Shown one piece after another: positions 16,278 to 24,089 of a stretch of 24,089 bases of DNA. Positions within the stretch are counted from its first letter, which is position 1, and the number at the start of each line of letters is the position of its first letter. The notes beneath the pieces were generated by a model. The model did no database searches, was not told where the DNA came from, and worked only from the letters and a program-made list of their open reading frames with translations. Source of the DNA: an uncultured Clostridia bacterium (GTDB taxonomy: Bacteria; Bacillota; Clostridia; UBA1381); the NCBI GenBank assembly GCA_959602045.1, contig CAUGRT010000040.1:1-24089 (forward strand), in the 5' to 3' direction. Made by a program: the position numbers and the translations under genes.

Positions 16278-17738
16278 ATGACGATGAAGAAAATAAAGGT
16301 AAATTATGTGCCGGATATTCCGAACTGCACGCCGGATTATTACTGCACATGGCAGACTCAGTTGTATGCGACCAGTGATGGAAAACCCGAAGCGCAGCGT
16401 GCGGCAATCAGCGAAAAGGCGCTTTTCGGCGATGAAAAACCATTCGGCTGGACGGATTTTTATCCCGATGCGCGGCGGGATTTGTTTTTTGTTATGGACG
16501 ACAGTTGGGATGTGCCGCTGAACGATTATAAGGAGTATCACGGTTCAATGGTGCTGAACCGCGATAAATTTCCGTCCTATGCGGATGAAAAAAATCCTCA
16601 GAATGCGTTGGCAAGGCTGAATGAGGATGTCAGAAAAAAAGGATGGAGAGCTGTGGGCGGCTGGGTTTGTGCGCAGGAATCGCCGCTTTTTGCCAAGGGA
16701 AAAAAGGAATATTGGACGGAACGGCTCTTGTGGTGTCGGGATGCCGGAGTGCCATATTGGAAGGTGGATTGGGGCAAGAACTGCCGTGTGCCGGAGTTTC
16801 GTGAATGGCTGACAGCGCTCGCCCATGAGATTGCCCCTGAGGTCATGATAGAAAGTGCGTTGGTTCCTTCCGTCATTCCGCACTGTGATGTTTTCCGCAC
16901 TTATGATGTGCCGGCAATTCTGTCGATTCCGTGTACGATGGCAAAGCTTGAAGATGTTCTGCGCTACCGTGCGGATGGATTTTCTTCCATTATTAACTGT
17001 GAGGATGAGGCGTATATCGGTGCGGTGCTCGGCTGTAGTTTGGGAATTATGCGCCATCCGTATGCCGGAGCATTGCCCGACGGAAGAGCGGATATGTCAT
17101 TCCCGGCGGTTCACCGCGATTTAAAGACGCGCATTGATGAGGTGACGCGTGCAGTGCGGTGGCACAGAATTGCACCTGCCTTTTCGGTTGACGGGCAAAA
17201 TACTCATTTTTCAAAACAGTATCTGACGGATTCCTGGAAAACGGGGAATTTTGAGGAGGAATTTGAAGCATGGTGGCCAAAGGCTTTGGGATTGGGGGAC
17301 GGTATTCCCGAAAGCTTTGAAAAATCCGCCCCATCGTCAATCAGCCGCAATATGCCGCTGCCGGAGATAAGCGGTGATATTCTTCCGTTTACGGTTTGTG
17401 CAAAAAATCCGGGCGGCGCGGTTAGTATTGCAACACTGGGAAGAACCATAGAGCGCCGCTTTTTCATTCCGGAATGTGATATTAAAATAGATGGCTGCGG
17501 CAGCGGTGTTTTTGGGATTTTCGGCAGATATAAAAGCCTGACGATTCTGGGAGATGTAAGAGGAAAACAGATTTTAGCGCAGGATTTAAAAGCGGATTAT
17601 TCATTTGATATTACCGAAGATATTGAGATTCGTGATGAAAGTTTTACTGTCCCTGGAGGCGTGATAGAAACTGTCGGAAATTCAGCACGGACAGAGGGGG
17701 ATCATTCGGACGCAGGTATGCTGCTGATGATTCGATAA
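16278..17738 (+). CDS. clan-D-like (GH27/GH36-type) TIM-barrel glycosidase, putative
   Basis: This 486-residue protein is not one I can place in a numbered family. Its barrel features resemble alpha-galactosidase-type clan GH-D enzymes. FVMDDSWD (71-78) matches the DDGW-type strand. YWKVDWGKN (160-168) offers Asp164 as nucleophile, like the KYDNC or KWD motifs. DVFRTYDVPA (204-213) resembles the WRxxxDI acid/base segment, making Asp210 a candidate. A C-terminal beta domain spans about 375-486. GAGGAAAC supports the ATG; a second ATG two codons later is also possible. There is no signal peptide. It is probably co-transcribed with the rhamnosidase gene, which starts about 25-40 nt downstream, from the operator-promoter at 16192. 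The sugar released is unknown. Confidence 0.6.
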   Translation: MTMKKIKVNYVPDIPNCTPDYYCTWQTQLYATSDGKPEAQRAAISEKALFGDEKPFGWTDFYPDARRDLFFVMDDSWDVPLNDYKEYHGSMVLNRDKFPSYADEKNPQNALARLNEDVRKKGWRAVGGWVCAQESPLFAKGKKEYWTERLLWCRDAGVPYWKVDWGKNCRVPEFREWLTALAHEIAPEVMIESALVPSVIPHCDVFRTYDVPAILSIPCTMAKLEDVLRYRADGFSSIINCEDEAYIGAVLGCSLGIMRHPYAGALPDGRADMSFPAVHRDLKTRIDEVTRAVRWHRIAPAFSVDGQNTHFSKQYLTDSWKTGNFEEEFEAWWPKALGLGDGIPESFEKSAPSSISRNMPLPEISGDILPFTVCAKNPGGAVSIATLGRTIERRFFIPECDIKIDGCGSGVFGIFGRYKSLTILGDVRGKQILAQDLKADYSFDITEDIEIRDESFTVPGGVIETVGNSARTEGDHSDAGMLLMIR

Positions 17739-17774
17739 TCAAAACAGGTACATGGCGGTGAAATGGAGATAACA

Positions 17775-19862
17775 ATGAAAAGAGTATATTTTAAAAGTGC
17801 TGTACCCGTATGGGAAAAAGGCATGGAAAAGGAAATGAATTACAGTTTGATTTTTCGTACAGAAGTGGGGCAAGATGCCCAAAAGCTCCGAATTGCAGGC
17901 TCTTCGGTATATAATATTTATATTAATGGCGAATTTTTTGCACATGGCCCGGCAAGGACCGCACATGGTTTTTATCGGGTCGATGAACTGCCGCTGCTGC
18001 TTGACGCGGAAAACAATCAGATAGAAATTTATGTTACGGCGGCAAATGTACGCAGCTTTTATTCAATTAATGTCCCCGGATTTTTATGCTGTGAAATTGA
18101 AGGTGGGGACAGTAGAATCATGAAGGCAACAGGGACAGATTTTTATGCGATGAAAAATCCGTTCAGAATTCAAAAAACTTCCCGTTATTCCTATCAGCGG
18201 ACATTTGACGAGGTATATCGTATGTGTATGAATTCGGAGGAAATCCCGGTGGAGCTTGAACAGACGGAGGACAAGTGCTTTATAGCGCGCGAGGTTTTTT
18301 ATTCCGAATATGAAAAGAAAACACCGATTTCGTTTCCGGTTTCGGGCAGATGGGAAAAAACTGCCGAGCCGCAGCGTGTGTTTACCAACCGTTGTCTTAA
18401 AAAGGTGGGCGAGGTACTGGACGGTTATCGGGAAGAAGAGTTGGATTCGAATCCTGCGGACGAGTTGGGGCATATGCGCTATCTTCCGGACAATGCCGCA
18501 GAGGTTGATAAAAATGATTTTAAGCTGGCGAATAACCGATATACGGTCTGCGAATTTGAGCGCGATCTGACCGGACTTTTAAGCTTTGAAATTACCTGCT
18601 GCGAGCCGGTGGAGCTATATGTGTGCATGGATGAAATATTAAGCGACGGCTTTGTGGACTATATGCGGCTGTCGGCAATCAATATCTGCCGATGGAGCTT
18701 TGAACCGGGTACTTATAAAATCACAACTGCCGAGCCGTATACCTTTAAATTTATCAGCCTGGCGGTCAGCGGTGCGGCAGAAATCAAGAATATTCAGCTG
18801 ATTACGCTCTGCTATCCAACAATAGAAAAAAAGCTTTGTTTCCGGGATGAAAAGTTGGATAAAATTTATGACGCGGCAGTTGAAACCTTTCGGCAGAACG
18901 CACTGGATGTCTATACCGATTGCCCGTCAAGGGAACGTGCAGGCTGGCTTTGCGACAGCTTTTTTACAGGAAGAACCGAATTTGCGCTTACGGGGAAAAC
19001 AGTGGTTGAAAAGGCGTTTCTGGAAAATTTTCTGCTTCCGGAGCATTTTGAAAATCTGCCGGAGGGGATGCTTCCGATGTGTTATCCGGCGGATTTTTAT
19101 GACGGTCAGTTCATTCCCAATTGGGCAATGTTTTATGTGCTTGAGCTTCAGGAGTATGCGCACCGTAGCGGAGATACTGCATTGGTGAGAGCGGCGAAAG
19201 AAAGGATGTATAAGCTGCTGGACTATTTCAGACCATTCGAAAATGAAAACGGTATGCTTGTCAATCTTGAAAAATGGATTTTTGTGGAGTGGTCGGCATG
19301 CAACGATTATGTGCAGGATTTGAATTTTCCAACGAATATGTTATATGCAAAAACCAAGCGTTCGGTTGGTGAAATGTATGGTGATGAATTGCTGATTTCA
19401 GAGAGCGAGAAGCTACAGGACGCTATCCGGCAAATGGCATATAAGGATGGATTTTTCCATGACCGTGCGGTCTGGAGGGACAGTAAACTGGAGGTGACGG
19501 AGGAACTAACAGAAACCTGTCAGTATTACGCATTTTTCTGTGATACCGCTTCGCCCGCGACGTTTCCTCAGTTATGGAAAACGATGCTTGAAGATTTCGG
19601 TCCGGAGCGAAAAACAAATAATCGGTGGAAAAATGTTGCGTTTTCAAATGCATTTATCGGGAACTATCTGCGCCTTGAAATGCTTTCGCGATATGGCGAG
19701 GATGAACGGCTGATCCGTAATATACGCGATTATTTCTATAAAATGGCGGAATTGACCGGGACTTTGTGGGAGTACGATACCACCTTTGCCAGCTGCAATC
19801 ACGGATTTGCTTCGCATGCGGCGGTGTGGCTGATTCATCTTTCCGAAAAATATGATTTATAG
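17775..19862 (+). CDS. alpha-L-rhamnosidase-like glycoside hydrolase (GH78 type)
   Basis: The protein (695 residues from this ATG, or 699 from ATG 17763) has N-terminal beta domains (VYNIYINGEFFAHGPART resembles the GH78 lectin-like start) and an (alpha/alpha)6 barrel from about 355. The signature DVYTDCPSRERAGWLCD corresponds to the GH78 DCPxRxERxGW motif carrying the general acid Glu. GH78 enzymes release terminal alpha-L-rhamnose with inversion, for example from rhamnogalacturonan. I prefer the ATG at 17775 because GGAG (17765-17768) lies 6 nt before it and overlaps the earlier ATG. The gene starts about 36 nt after the previous stop and has no own promoter. There is no signal peptide, so it is cytoplasmic. 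The motif differs slightly from canonical rhamnosidases, so specificity is not certain. Confidence 0.82.
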   Translation: MKRVYFKSAVPVWEKGMEKEMNYSLIFRTEVGQDAQKLRIAGSSVYNIYINGEFFAHGPARTAHGFYRVDELPLLLDAENNQIEIYVTAANVRSFYSINVPGFLCCEIEGGDSRIMKATGTDFYAMKNPFRIQKTSRYSYQRTFDEVYRMCMNSEEIPVELEQTEDKCFIAREVFYSEYEKKTPISFPVSGRWEKTAEPQRVFTNRCLKKVGEVLDGYREEELDSNPADELGHMRYLPDNAAEVDKNDFKLANNRYTVCEFERDLTGLLSFEITCCEPVELYVCMDEILSDGFVDYMRLSAINICRWSFEPGTYKITTAEPYTFKFISLAVSGAAEIKNIQLITLCYPTIEKKLCFRDEKLDKIYDAAVETFRQNALDVYTDCPSRERAGWLCDSFFTGRTEFALTGKTVVEKAFLENFLLPEHFENLPEGMLPMCYPADFYDGQFIPNWAMFYVLELQEYAHRSGDTALVRAAKERMYKLLDYFRPFENENGMLVNLEKWIFVEWSACNDYVQDLNFPTNMLYAKTKRSVGEMYGDELLISESEKLQDAIRQMAYKDGFFHDRAVWRDSKLEVTEELTETCQYYAFFCDTASPATFPQLWKTMLEDFGPERKTNNRWKNVAFSNAFIGNYLRLEMLSRYGEDERLIRNIRDYFYKMAELTGTLWEYDTTFASCNHGFASHAAVWLIHLSEKYDL

Positions 19863-19876
19863 GACAATGGACAAAT

Positions 19877-19931
19877 AGACATAAAAATATTACCTATACC
19901 CATTTATTTTTGTTCAAGGTTATGATAATAT
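19877..19931 (+). promoter_or_regulatory. operator-promoter element, copy B
   Basis: AGACATAAAAATATTAC (19877-19893) is identical to copy C over 17 nt. CAT follows at 19901-19903, and an AT-rich -10 region (overlapping TATGAT, GATAAT and TAATAT, 19921-19931) lies at the shared distance. It precedes the secreted-protein remnant starting at 19961. Confidence 0.55.
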
Positions 19932-19960
19932 GAAGAAAAATTAAGGAATGGAGGATGAAC

Positions 19961-20146
19961 ATGAAAAAAACAATATCAGCGCTTCTAACAGCAGCAATGC
20001 TTGTTATGTCGGCAGGGGCAATCCCTGTAATGGCAGAGAATGGAGCAGAACCTACATTTGAAGTTTCGGCAGATAACATGACATACACACCGATAAGGAC
20101 GGCGGAAAATGAGTATTATGTCGAGCTGCTCAACGCCAAGACAGCA
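19961..20146 (+). pseudogene. N-terminal remnant of a secreted protein
   Basis: With GGAGG at 19950-19954, the ATG at 19961 fits better than the one at 19955, which directly abuts the site. The start encodes a clear signal peptide (MKKTISALLTAAMLVMSAG, cleavage near VMA-EN) and then about 40 residues of mature protein (FEVSADNMTYTPI). The frame then runs into histidine kinase sequence and stops at 20159-20161. The original protein was probably a larger secreted or wall protein, perhaps a polysaccharide-degrading or binding one, since it shares the operator with the glycosidase genes. Its family is not recognisable from what remains. Confidence 0.65.
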
Positions 20147-20303
20147 TATCGGTCTTACTAATGTGCAGCAGCAAATCCGTGCCGCTTATGGAAAAGAGTA
20201 CGGAATTTTAATAAAGAGCAGAAAAAATATGGGTACTGTCGCCCTTCTGACAATACCGGTTCATAATGGAGAGGTGTTTCATGCTGAAAGTAATATTGAT
20301 TGA
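20145..20303 (+). pseudogene. C-terminal remnant of a YesM-type sensor histidine kinase
   Basis: The frame reads IGLTNVQQQIRAAYGKEYGI and GTVALLTIPV, matching the end of the ATPase domain of YesM-like histidine kinases (GIGLxNVxxRIxLxYG, GTxVxIxIP). Everything before the last ATP-binding block is gone, and the sequence is joined to the secreted-protein remnant. The stop at 20301-20303 overlaps the response regulator start by 23 nt, the original operon arrangement. A deletion of well over 1 kb is implied. Confidence 0.78.
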
Positions 20304-21720
20304 TGATGAGCCGCTGATGCTTGAGGATTTACAGAATATCATCGACTGGAACAGCGCAGGATTTGAAATAGCGGCATCTTTGAGCAGCGTGTAGGAACTG
20401 ATTGAACGCATGAAGTATATGGATTTTGATCTGGTAATATCCGATATTGTTATGCCGGGGATGACGGGCATAGAGATGTGCGAATTTATCCGCAAAAAGC
20501 GCGATGTTCCGGTGATTCTTTTGAGTGCATACAGTGACTTTGAATATGCGCGCAGAGCCGTGCGTGCAAGCGCGTTTGAATATCTGACAAAGCCGGTGGA
20601 CAAGGATGAGCTTTTGGATACGCTGCATCGTGTCGGTGAATCTATCCGCGAAAAAAAGCAGCAGCAAAGAAACATGGTAAATGGTATGATTAACGAACTG
20701 ATCAGCGAGCCGTTATCCTCGGAAAGAATCATTGCCGAAGTTACAAACGCAGTAAGCCGAAACGATGCCGGAGGGGATTTTTGCGTGGCATCAATCCGCT
20801 CAAAAATGCAGATAGACTCTGCAGCAGCCGCTGAGTGTTTCGCGGCAAAGGAGGTCTTTATTACCCCGATCGGGAATATGCGTTATATCTGTCTTTTGGT
20901 GTTGTCAAAGCACTTGAATATGCTTGAAAAAAGCATTGCGGAATATGCCGGTCAGCATGATTGCTGCATTGGCGTCAGCAGTAATTTTCATACGCTGAAT
21001 CATCTTGTTGCCGCAATCGAGTAGGCAGGAATGATGAGTGAGCCGTTGTTTTGCGGCGATAAAAAAGGTATGTTTGTTTATAAAAAACACGATATAAAGC
21101 CGTTGCTTTCAAAAATCAAGGCAGAGGAGAATACCGAAAAAATCCGTGAAATGATTCAGGAGATTCCAAAGCTTGTAGCGGAGAAAAGGGTGAACCCGGA
21201 TGAAATGTGCGAGATTTATCTGGCATTTCTGAATAAATTTGCGCCCGAAAATACATCGGAGGATATTACGGGCTACAAGTATCTGACCGATAGCTTTAAG
21301 AATATTTCGGATGTGGTGGATGATTTGCTCTGTTTTTCGGAGGATGAGAAAAACAATGAGTTTGTGCCGACAAAAAAGATTATCCGGGAAATGGTGGACT
21401 ATATTTCAAAGAATTATAACCGAAAAATCTATCTTTCGCAGCTTGCGGAAAAATATTATTTTCATCCGAAATACCTAAGCATGATTTTCAAAAACGAGGT
21501 GGGAAAAAACTTTATTGAATATCTTGTTGAGGTTAGGCTGAACAAGGCGGAGGAGCTTCTTGCCAATGAGGATTTGTACATCAATAAAATCAGTGAGATG
21601 GTAGGCTATGATGATTATTTTCATTTTTGCAAGCTGTTCAAGAAGTATCATGGCGTTTCACCGTCAAAATACAGGGCATCTTTGCGCGCAAAAGCTTCGG
21701 AAAAGGATATTAAGACATAA
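20281..21720 (+). pseudogene. YesN-type response regulator (receiver plus AraC HTH) interrupted by two in-frame TAG codons
   Basis: One reading frame of 480 codons covers a full YesN-like regulator. GGAGAGG supports the ATG at 20281. The receiver has LIDDEP, phospho-acceptor Asp in VISDIVMPGMTG, LLSAYSDF and the Lys of YLTKPVDK. A linker follows, then an AraC HTH at the C-terminus (IYLSQLAEKYYFHPKYLSMI, INKISEMVGYDDYFHFCKLF). The frame is cut by TAG at 20392-20394 (codon 38) and TAG at 21022-21024 (codon 248), with no frameshift. Other genes here end normally in TAG, so recoding is unlikely and decay after loss of the kinase is the simplest view. The HTH half could still be made from ATG 21031 or 21034, just after an AGGA. 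Its likely targets are the three shared promoters. Confidence 0.8.
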
Positions 21721-21767
21721 AAATATTACATAATAACATTTTGCCTTGCCGCCCGTTGTTATATAAT
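21713..21767 (+). promoter_or_regulatory. operator-promoter element, copy C (oxidoreductase gene)
   Basis: AGACATAAAAATATTAC (21713-21729) overlaps the last 8 nt of the response regulator gene. CAT follows at 21737-21739 and TATAAT at 21762-21767, all at the same offsets as copies A and B. The -10 box is perfect but any -35 box is weak (TTGCCT with a 15-nt spacer). Confidence 0.6.
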
Positions 21768-21790
21768 AAGAACAGAAGAATTAAACGGGC
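21751..21790 (+). repeat. inverted repeat flanking the -10 box
   Basis: GCCCGTT (21751-21757) and AACGGGC (21784-21790) are perfect inverted copies, 26 nt apart, bracketing the TATAAT box and the likely transcription start of the oxidoreductase gene. It may be a second operator or chance; no such repeat is seen at the other two shared promoters. Confidence 0.4.
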
Positions 21791-21805
21791 AGGGAGGCGA
21801 TAGCA

Positions 21806-24034
21806 ATGGAGGAATACACTGCGGATTTGGTAGTTGCCGGCGGCGGATTTTCCGGCGTATGTGTAGCGATTGCCGCAGCAAGGCTGGGGTTAAAGACCAT
21901 TCTTGTTCAGGACAGGCCGGTTTTCGGCGGTAACAGCAGCAGTGAAATCGGAGTCGGCATCAACGGTGCGGCGGCGCTCGGACATTCTCCGTCGGTCTAT
22001 GCAAGAGAGGGCGGAATATGCGAGGAAATCCGGCTGGCAATGGCGTACCATGCCGGTGCCGGAATCCATACATGCCGGGATATTGCGTATTTTGAAGCAA
22101 TTTATGCAGAGAAAAATCTGACTTCGTTTTTGAATACCTATGTTGACAATGTGGAAATGAAAGAGGGCAGAATCGAAGCGTTTACGGCAGTTCAGCTGGG
22201 ATCGGGACGGAAATTTCGATTGAAAGCACCGATTTTTGCGGATGCAACCGGCGACGGATCGGCGGCATATCTGGCAGGTGCGGAGTTTATGTATGGGCGC
22301 GAGGCGAGAAGTGATTTTGACGAGAGCCTTGCTCCGGAACAGGCGGATGACTACACGCTCGGCAGTACGATCATGTTCGATTCGCGGCATGAAAATCAAA
22401 AAGTCGGCTATACAAGACCGGACTTTGCGTATGATGTAACGCAACTTTCGTTTTTCGAAAATCTTGGCAAGAGCGGATTGGAACGAAATTTTTACCGCGG
22501 CAGTGATGGGGACTATCACAGCTTTTGGTGGCTGGAGTACGGCGGTCAAGAGGACACGGTAAAGGACAGCGAAAATATTGCTCTGGAGCTGCGAAAGCTG
22601 ATTTACGGGTTCTGGGATTATATAAAAAACAGCGGAGAATTTGCCGATACCGAAAATCTGAGTCTGTTTCATGTAGCGCCTGTTGCCGGAAAGCGTGAAT
22701 CCAGAAGATTCAAGGGCGATTATATCTATTCGCAAAAGGACGTGGATGAAAAACGGCAGTTTGACGACGCGGTTTCAACCGCAGGCTGGGAAATGGATGT
22801 TCATGCGCCAAAGGGCGTTTATGACAGCGGCCCGGCAACGATATGGCACTATGTTGCAGGTGTTCTGGAGCTGCCGTTCGGGATGATGTATTCGGTAAAT
22901 GTTCCGAATCTGATGTTTGCCGGACGGGACGTGTCGAGTACGCATATCGCATTGGGAACAACGCGTCTTGCGGCAACCGGTGCGGCGATGGGGCAGGCTG
23001 TCGGAACCGCAGCATATCTTTGTCGGAAATACAATGCAACGCCGCGTGAGGTGCGAAAAAATCATATGGAGGAGCTTAGAAAGCTGCTTTATGACAATGA
23101 TCAGTATCTTGTCGGCTTCAGAGGACGGGGAACACCGGAGCTTTATGAGGATTTGACGGTGGAGGCTGAATCCTGCAAGGAATTTTCAAATTCCGTGACG
23201 GAGGGTATGATCAGTCTTGAAAAGGGACTGGGACTGGCACTGCCGATAACGGACAGGCTGGACTCCTTTGAAATCGGAGTGAAAAATTCCGGTGCGGCAA
23301 CTATGCTTGAATATCATATTTACGGCGGAGAACGAAAAGAAAATTACATTCCATCGGCGCTTTTGAAAACGGAACGTATCTCGATTGAGGAAAATGCAGA
23401 CAATTGGATAACGCTTCCGATCGGCTGCAAAACCTCGGCGGACGATAAGCTTTACATCGTATTTGAAAAAAATGAACAGCTTTCACTATATGCCAATAAA
23501 AAGCGGCTTACCGGGGCGGTCAGCTTCAGACCGGAAAAGCTGATTCTTTATACAAAACCGGTTTATGCAGGTGCTATGCGGATTATGCGGACGGAACTGG
23601 ATGAAGCTCAGGCGGAAACGGAAATCTGTTTCAAAAATGTACTTCCTCCGCAGGCACTCTATTCCGCCGATAATCTGACAGACGGCTTTAACCGTCCGTA
23701 TGGATTGCCGCATCTGTGGATTAGCGATACTGCGAAAATGCAGACAATCACACTGCGATATGCAAAACCGAAACGCGTCAGACAAATCGTGCTGACCTTT
23801 AATACTGAACTGGAGCATGACGGATTTTCGGAACTGCCAAAGAGTCTGATAAAAACCTATGATATCAAGGTATTTGATTCGGATGGCGAAGCAACCGTTT
23901 ATTCGGTTCATGACAATTATCAGCGTGTAAACCGTATCGAAGTCAATCAGGACGGCGTAACCCAAATTGAGCTTGTGCTGAAAGAAAACTACGGTTCGGA
24001 TTATTATGAAATTTATGATTTAAAATTGATTTAG
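21806..24034 (+). CDS. FAD-dependent oxidoreductase with C-terminal discoidin-like domain
   Basis: This 742-residue protein starts with a Rossmann dinucleotide fold: DLVVAGGGFSGVCVAIAAAR, then ILVQDRPVFGGNSSSE, the FAD-binding pattern of the FAD_oxidored (PF12831-like) family often found in polysaccharide-utilisation loci. ADATGDGSAAYLAGAEFMYG and MFAGRDVSSTHIALGTTR continue the family, roughly residues 1-450. The region from about 615 to 742 (NLTDGFNRPYG, LPHLWISD, DIKVFDSDGE) resembles an F5/8 (discoidin) beta-sandwich that may bind sugar. GGGAGG supports the ATG, and there is no signal peptide. A sugar or sugar acid is the inferred substrate. Its promoter shares the operator element with the glycosidase operon. 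Confidence 0.8.
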   Translation: MEEYTADLVVAGGGFSGVCVAIAAARLGLKTILVQDRPVFGGNSSSEIGVGINGAAALGHSPSVYAREGGICEEIRLAMAYHAGAGIHTCRDIAYFEAIYAEKNLTSFLNTYVDNVEMKEGRIEAFTAVQLGSGRKFRLKAPIFADATGDGSAAYLAGAEFMYGREARSDFDESLAPEQADDYTLGSTIMFDSRHENQKVGYTRPDFAYDVTQLSFFENLGKSGLERNFYRGSDGDYHSFWWLEYGGQEDTVKDSENIALELRKLIYGFWDYIKNSGEFADTENLSLFHVAPVAGKRESRRFKGDYIYSQKDVDEKRQFDDAVSTAGWEMDVHAPKGVYDSGPATIWHYVAGVLELPFGMMYSVNVPNLMFAGRDVSSTHIALGTTRLAATGAAMGQAVGTAAYLCRKYNATPREVRKNHMEELRKLLYDNDQYLVGFRGRGTPELYEDLTVEAESCKEFSNSVTEGMISLEKGLGLALPITDRLDSFEIGVKNSGAATMLEYHIYGGERKENYIPSALLKTERISIEENADNWITLPIGCKTSADDKLYIVFEKNEQLSLYANKKRLTGAVSFRPEKLILYTKPVYAGAMRIMRTELDEAQAETEICFKNVLPPQALYSADNLTDGFNRPYGLPHLWISDTAKMQTITLRYAKPKRVRQIVLTFNTELEHDGFSELPKSLIKTYDIKVFDSDGEATVYSVHDNYQRVNRIEVNQDGVTQIELVLKENYGSDYYEIYDLKLI

Positions 24035-24089
24035 GGTAGTGTAAAGTAGCATATGAAAAAAGAAGTGTGTTAAAACCTACCGTCACCCT
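24032..24089 (+). other. window end, possible edge of an insertion sequence
   Basis: GGGTAGTGTAAAGTAGC immediately at the TAG stop of the oxidoreductase, followed by AT-rich sequence, has the look of the terminal inverted repeat of an IS256-type element, many of which start near GGTAGTGTAAA. Only 55 nt are available, no transposase or second end is visible, and no terminator hairpin can be recognised either. Confidence 0.2.

Noticed and set aside
20392..21024. TAG recoding (pyrrolysine or amber suppression) in the response regulator
   Set aside because: Genes ending at 1430, 4576, 6905, 19862 and 24034 use TAG as ordinary stop, and the adjacent kinase is clearly deleted, so decay is simpler. 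It is kept only as a test to perform.
21890..22735. 281-residue open frame on the - strand
   Set aside because: It lies entirely antisense to the well-supported FAD oxidoreductase and has no family-like sequence.
1..24089. CRISPR arrays, tRNA or rRNA genes
   Set aside because: No regularly spaced repeats, cloverleaf-like sequences or rRNA signatures were seen on either strand.

Overview
The window looks like a piece of a low-to-mid GC Clostridia (Firmicutes) chromosome, probably from a gut or other plant-polysaccharide-degrading bacterium. Supporting signs are strong GGAGG-type ribosome binding sites, consensus TTGACA/TATAAT promoters, an RNase J, a YsxC/EngB GTPase, an SLH-domain surface protein, a YesM/YesN-type two-component pair, and many intracellular glycoside hydrolases. 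I cannot name the species. Stops are mixed (TAA, TAG, TGA), so the standard bacterial code applies. I see no tRNA, rRNA or CRISPR array.

Layout. (1) Positions 1-6905 hold a tightly packed + strand operon: the tail of an upstream gene, a D-lyxose-isomerase-family cupin, an SGNH esterase, a large unrecognised TIM-barrel-like protein, a second SGNH esterase with an extra C-terminal domain, and a GH38 alpha-mannosidase-like enzyme. None has a signal peptide, so they probably act on imported, acylated oligosaccharides. (2) Positions 6906-7849 are a graveyard of sugar-enzyme fragments, including a GH88-like piece. (3) On the - strand follow a membrane sensor diguanylate cyclase (Cache-GAF-GGDEF), then a cytidylate-kinase-like gene and a MATE transporter gene that appear collapsed into each other by a deletion. 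The MATE gene is also frameshifted in an A7 tract. (4) Next come an integrase tail, RNase J behind a good promoter and a structured leader, a secreted SLH-transglutaminase protein, and EngB on the - strand. (5) Positions 16190-24034 are a second carbohydrate locus: a clan-D-like glycosidase, a GH78 alpha-L-rhamnosidase, remnants of a secreted protein and a histidine kinase, a YesN-type response regulator interrupted by two in-frame TAG codons, and an FAD-dependent oxidoreductase with a C-terminal beta-sandwich.

The most interesting new signal is a promoter element, ACATAAAAAnnTTAC followed 7 nt later by CAT. It occurs three times at a fixed distance (about 32 nt) upstream of a -10 box, in front of the glycosidase/rhamnosidase operon, the secreted-protein remnant and the oxidoreductase gene. 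It is a good candidate operator for the AraC-type response regulator encoded in the same locus, which would define a small local regulon.

The second theme is decay. Several deletion scars and nonsense or frameshift mutations lie within 24 kb, between otherwise intact genes.
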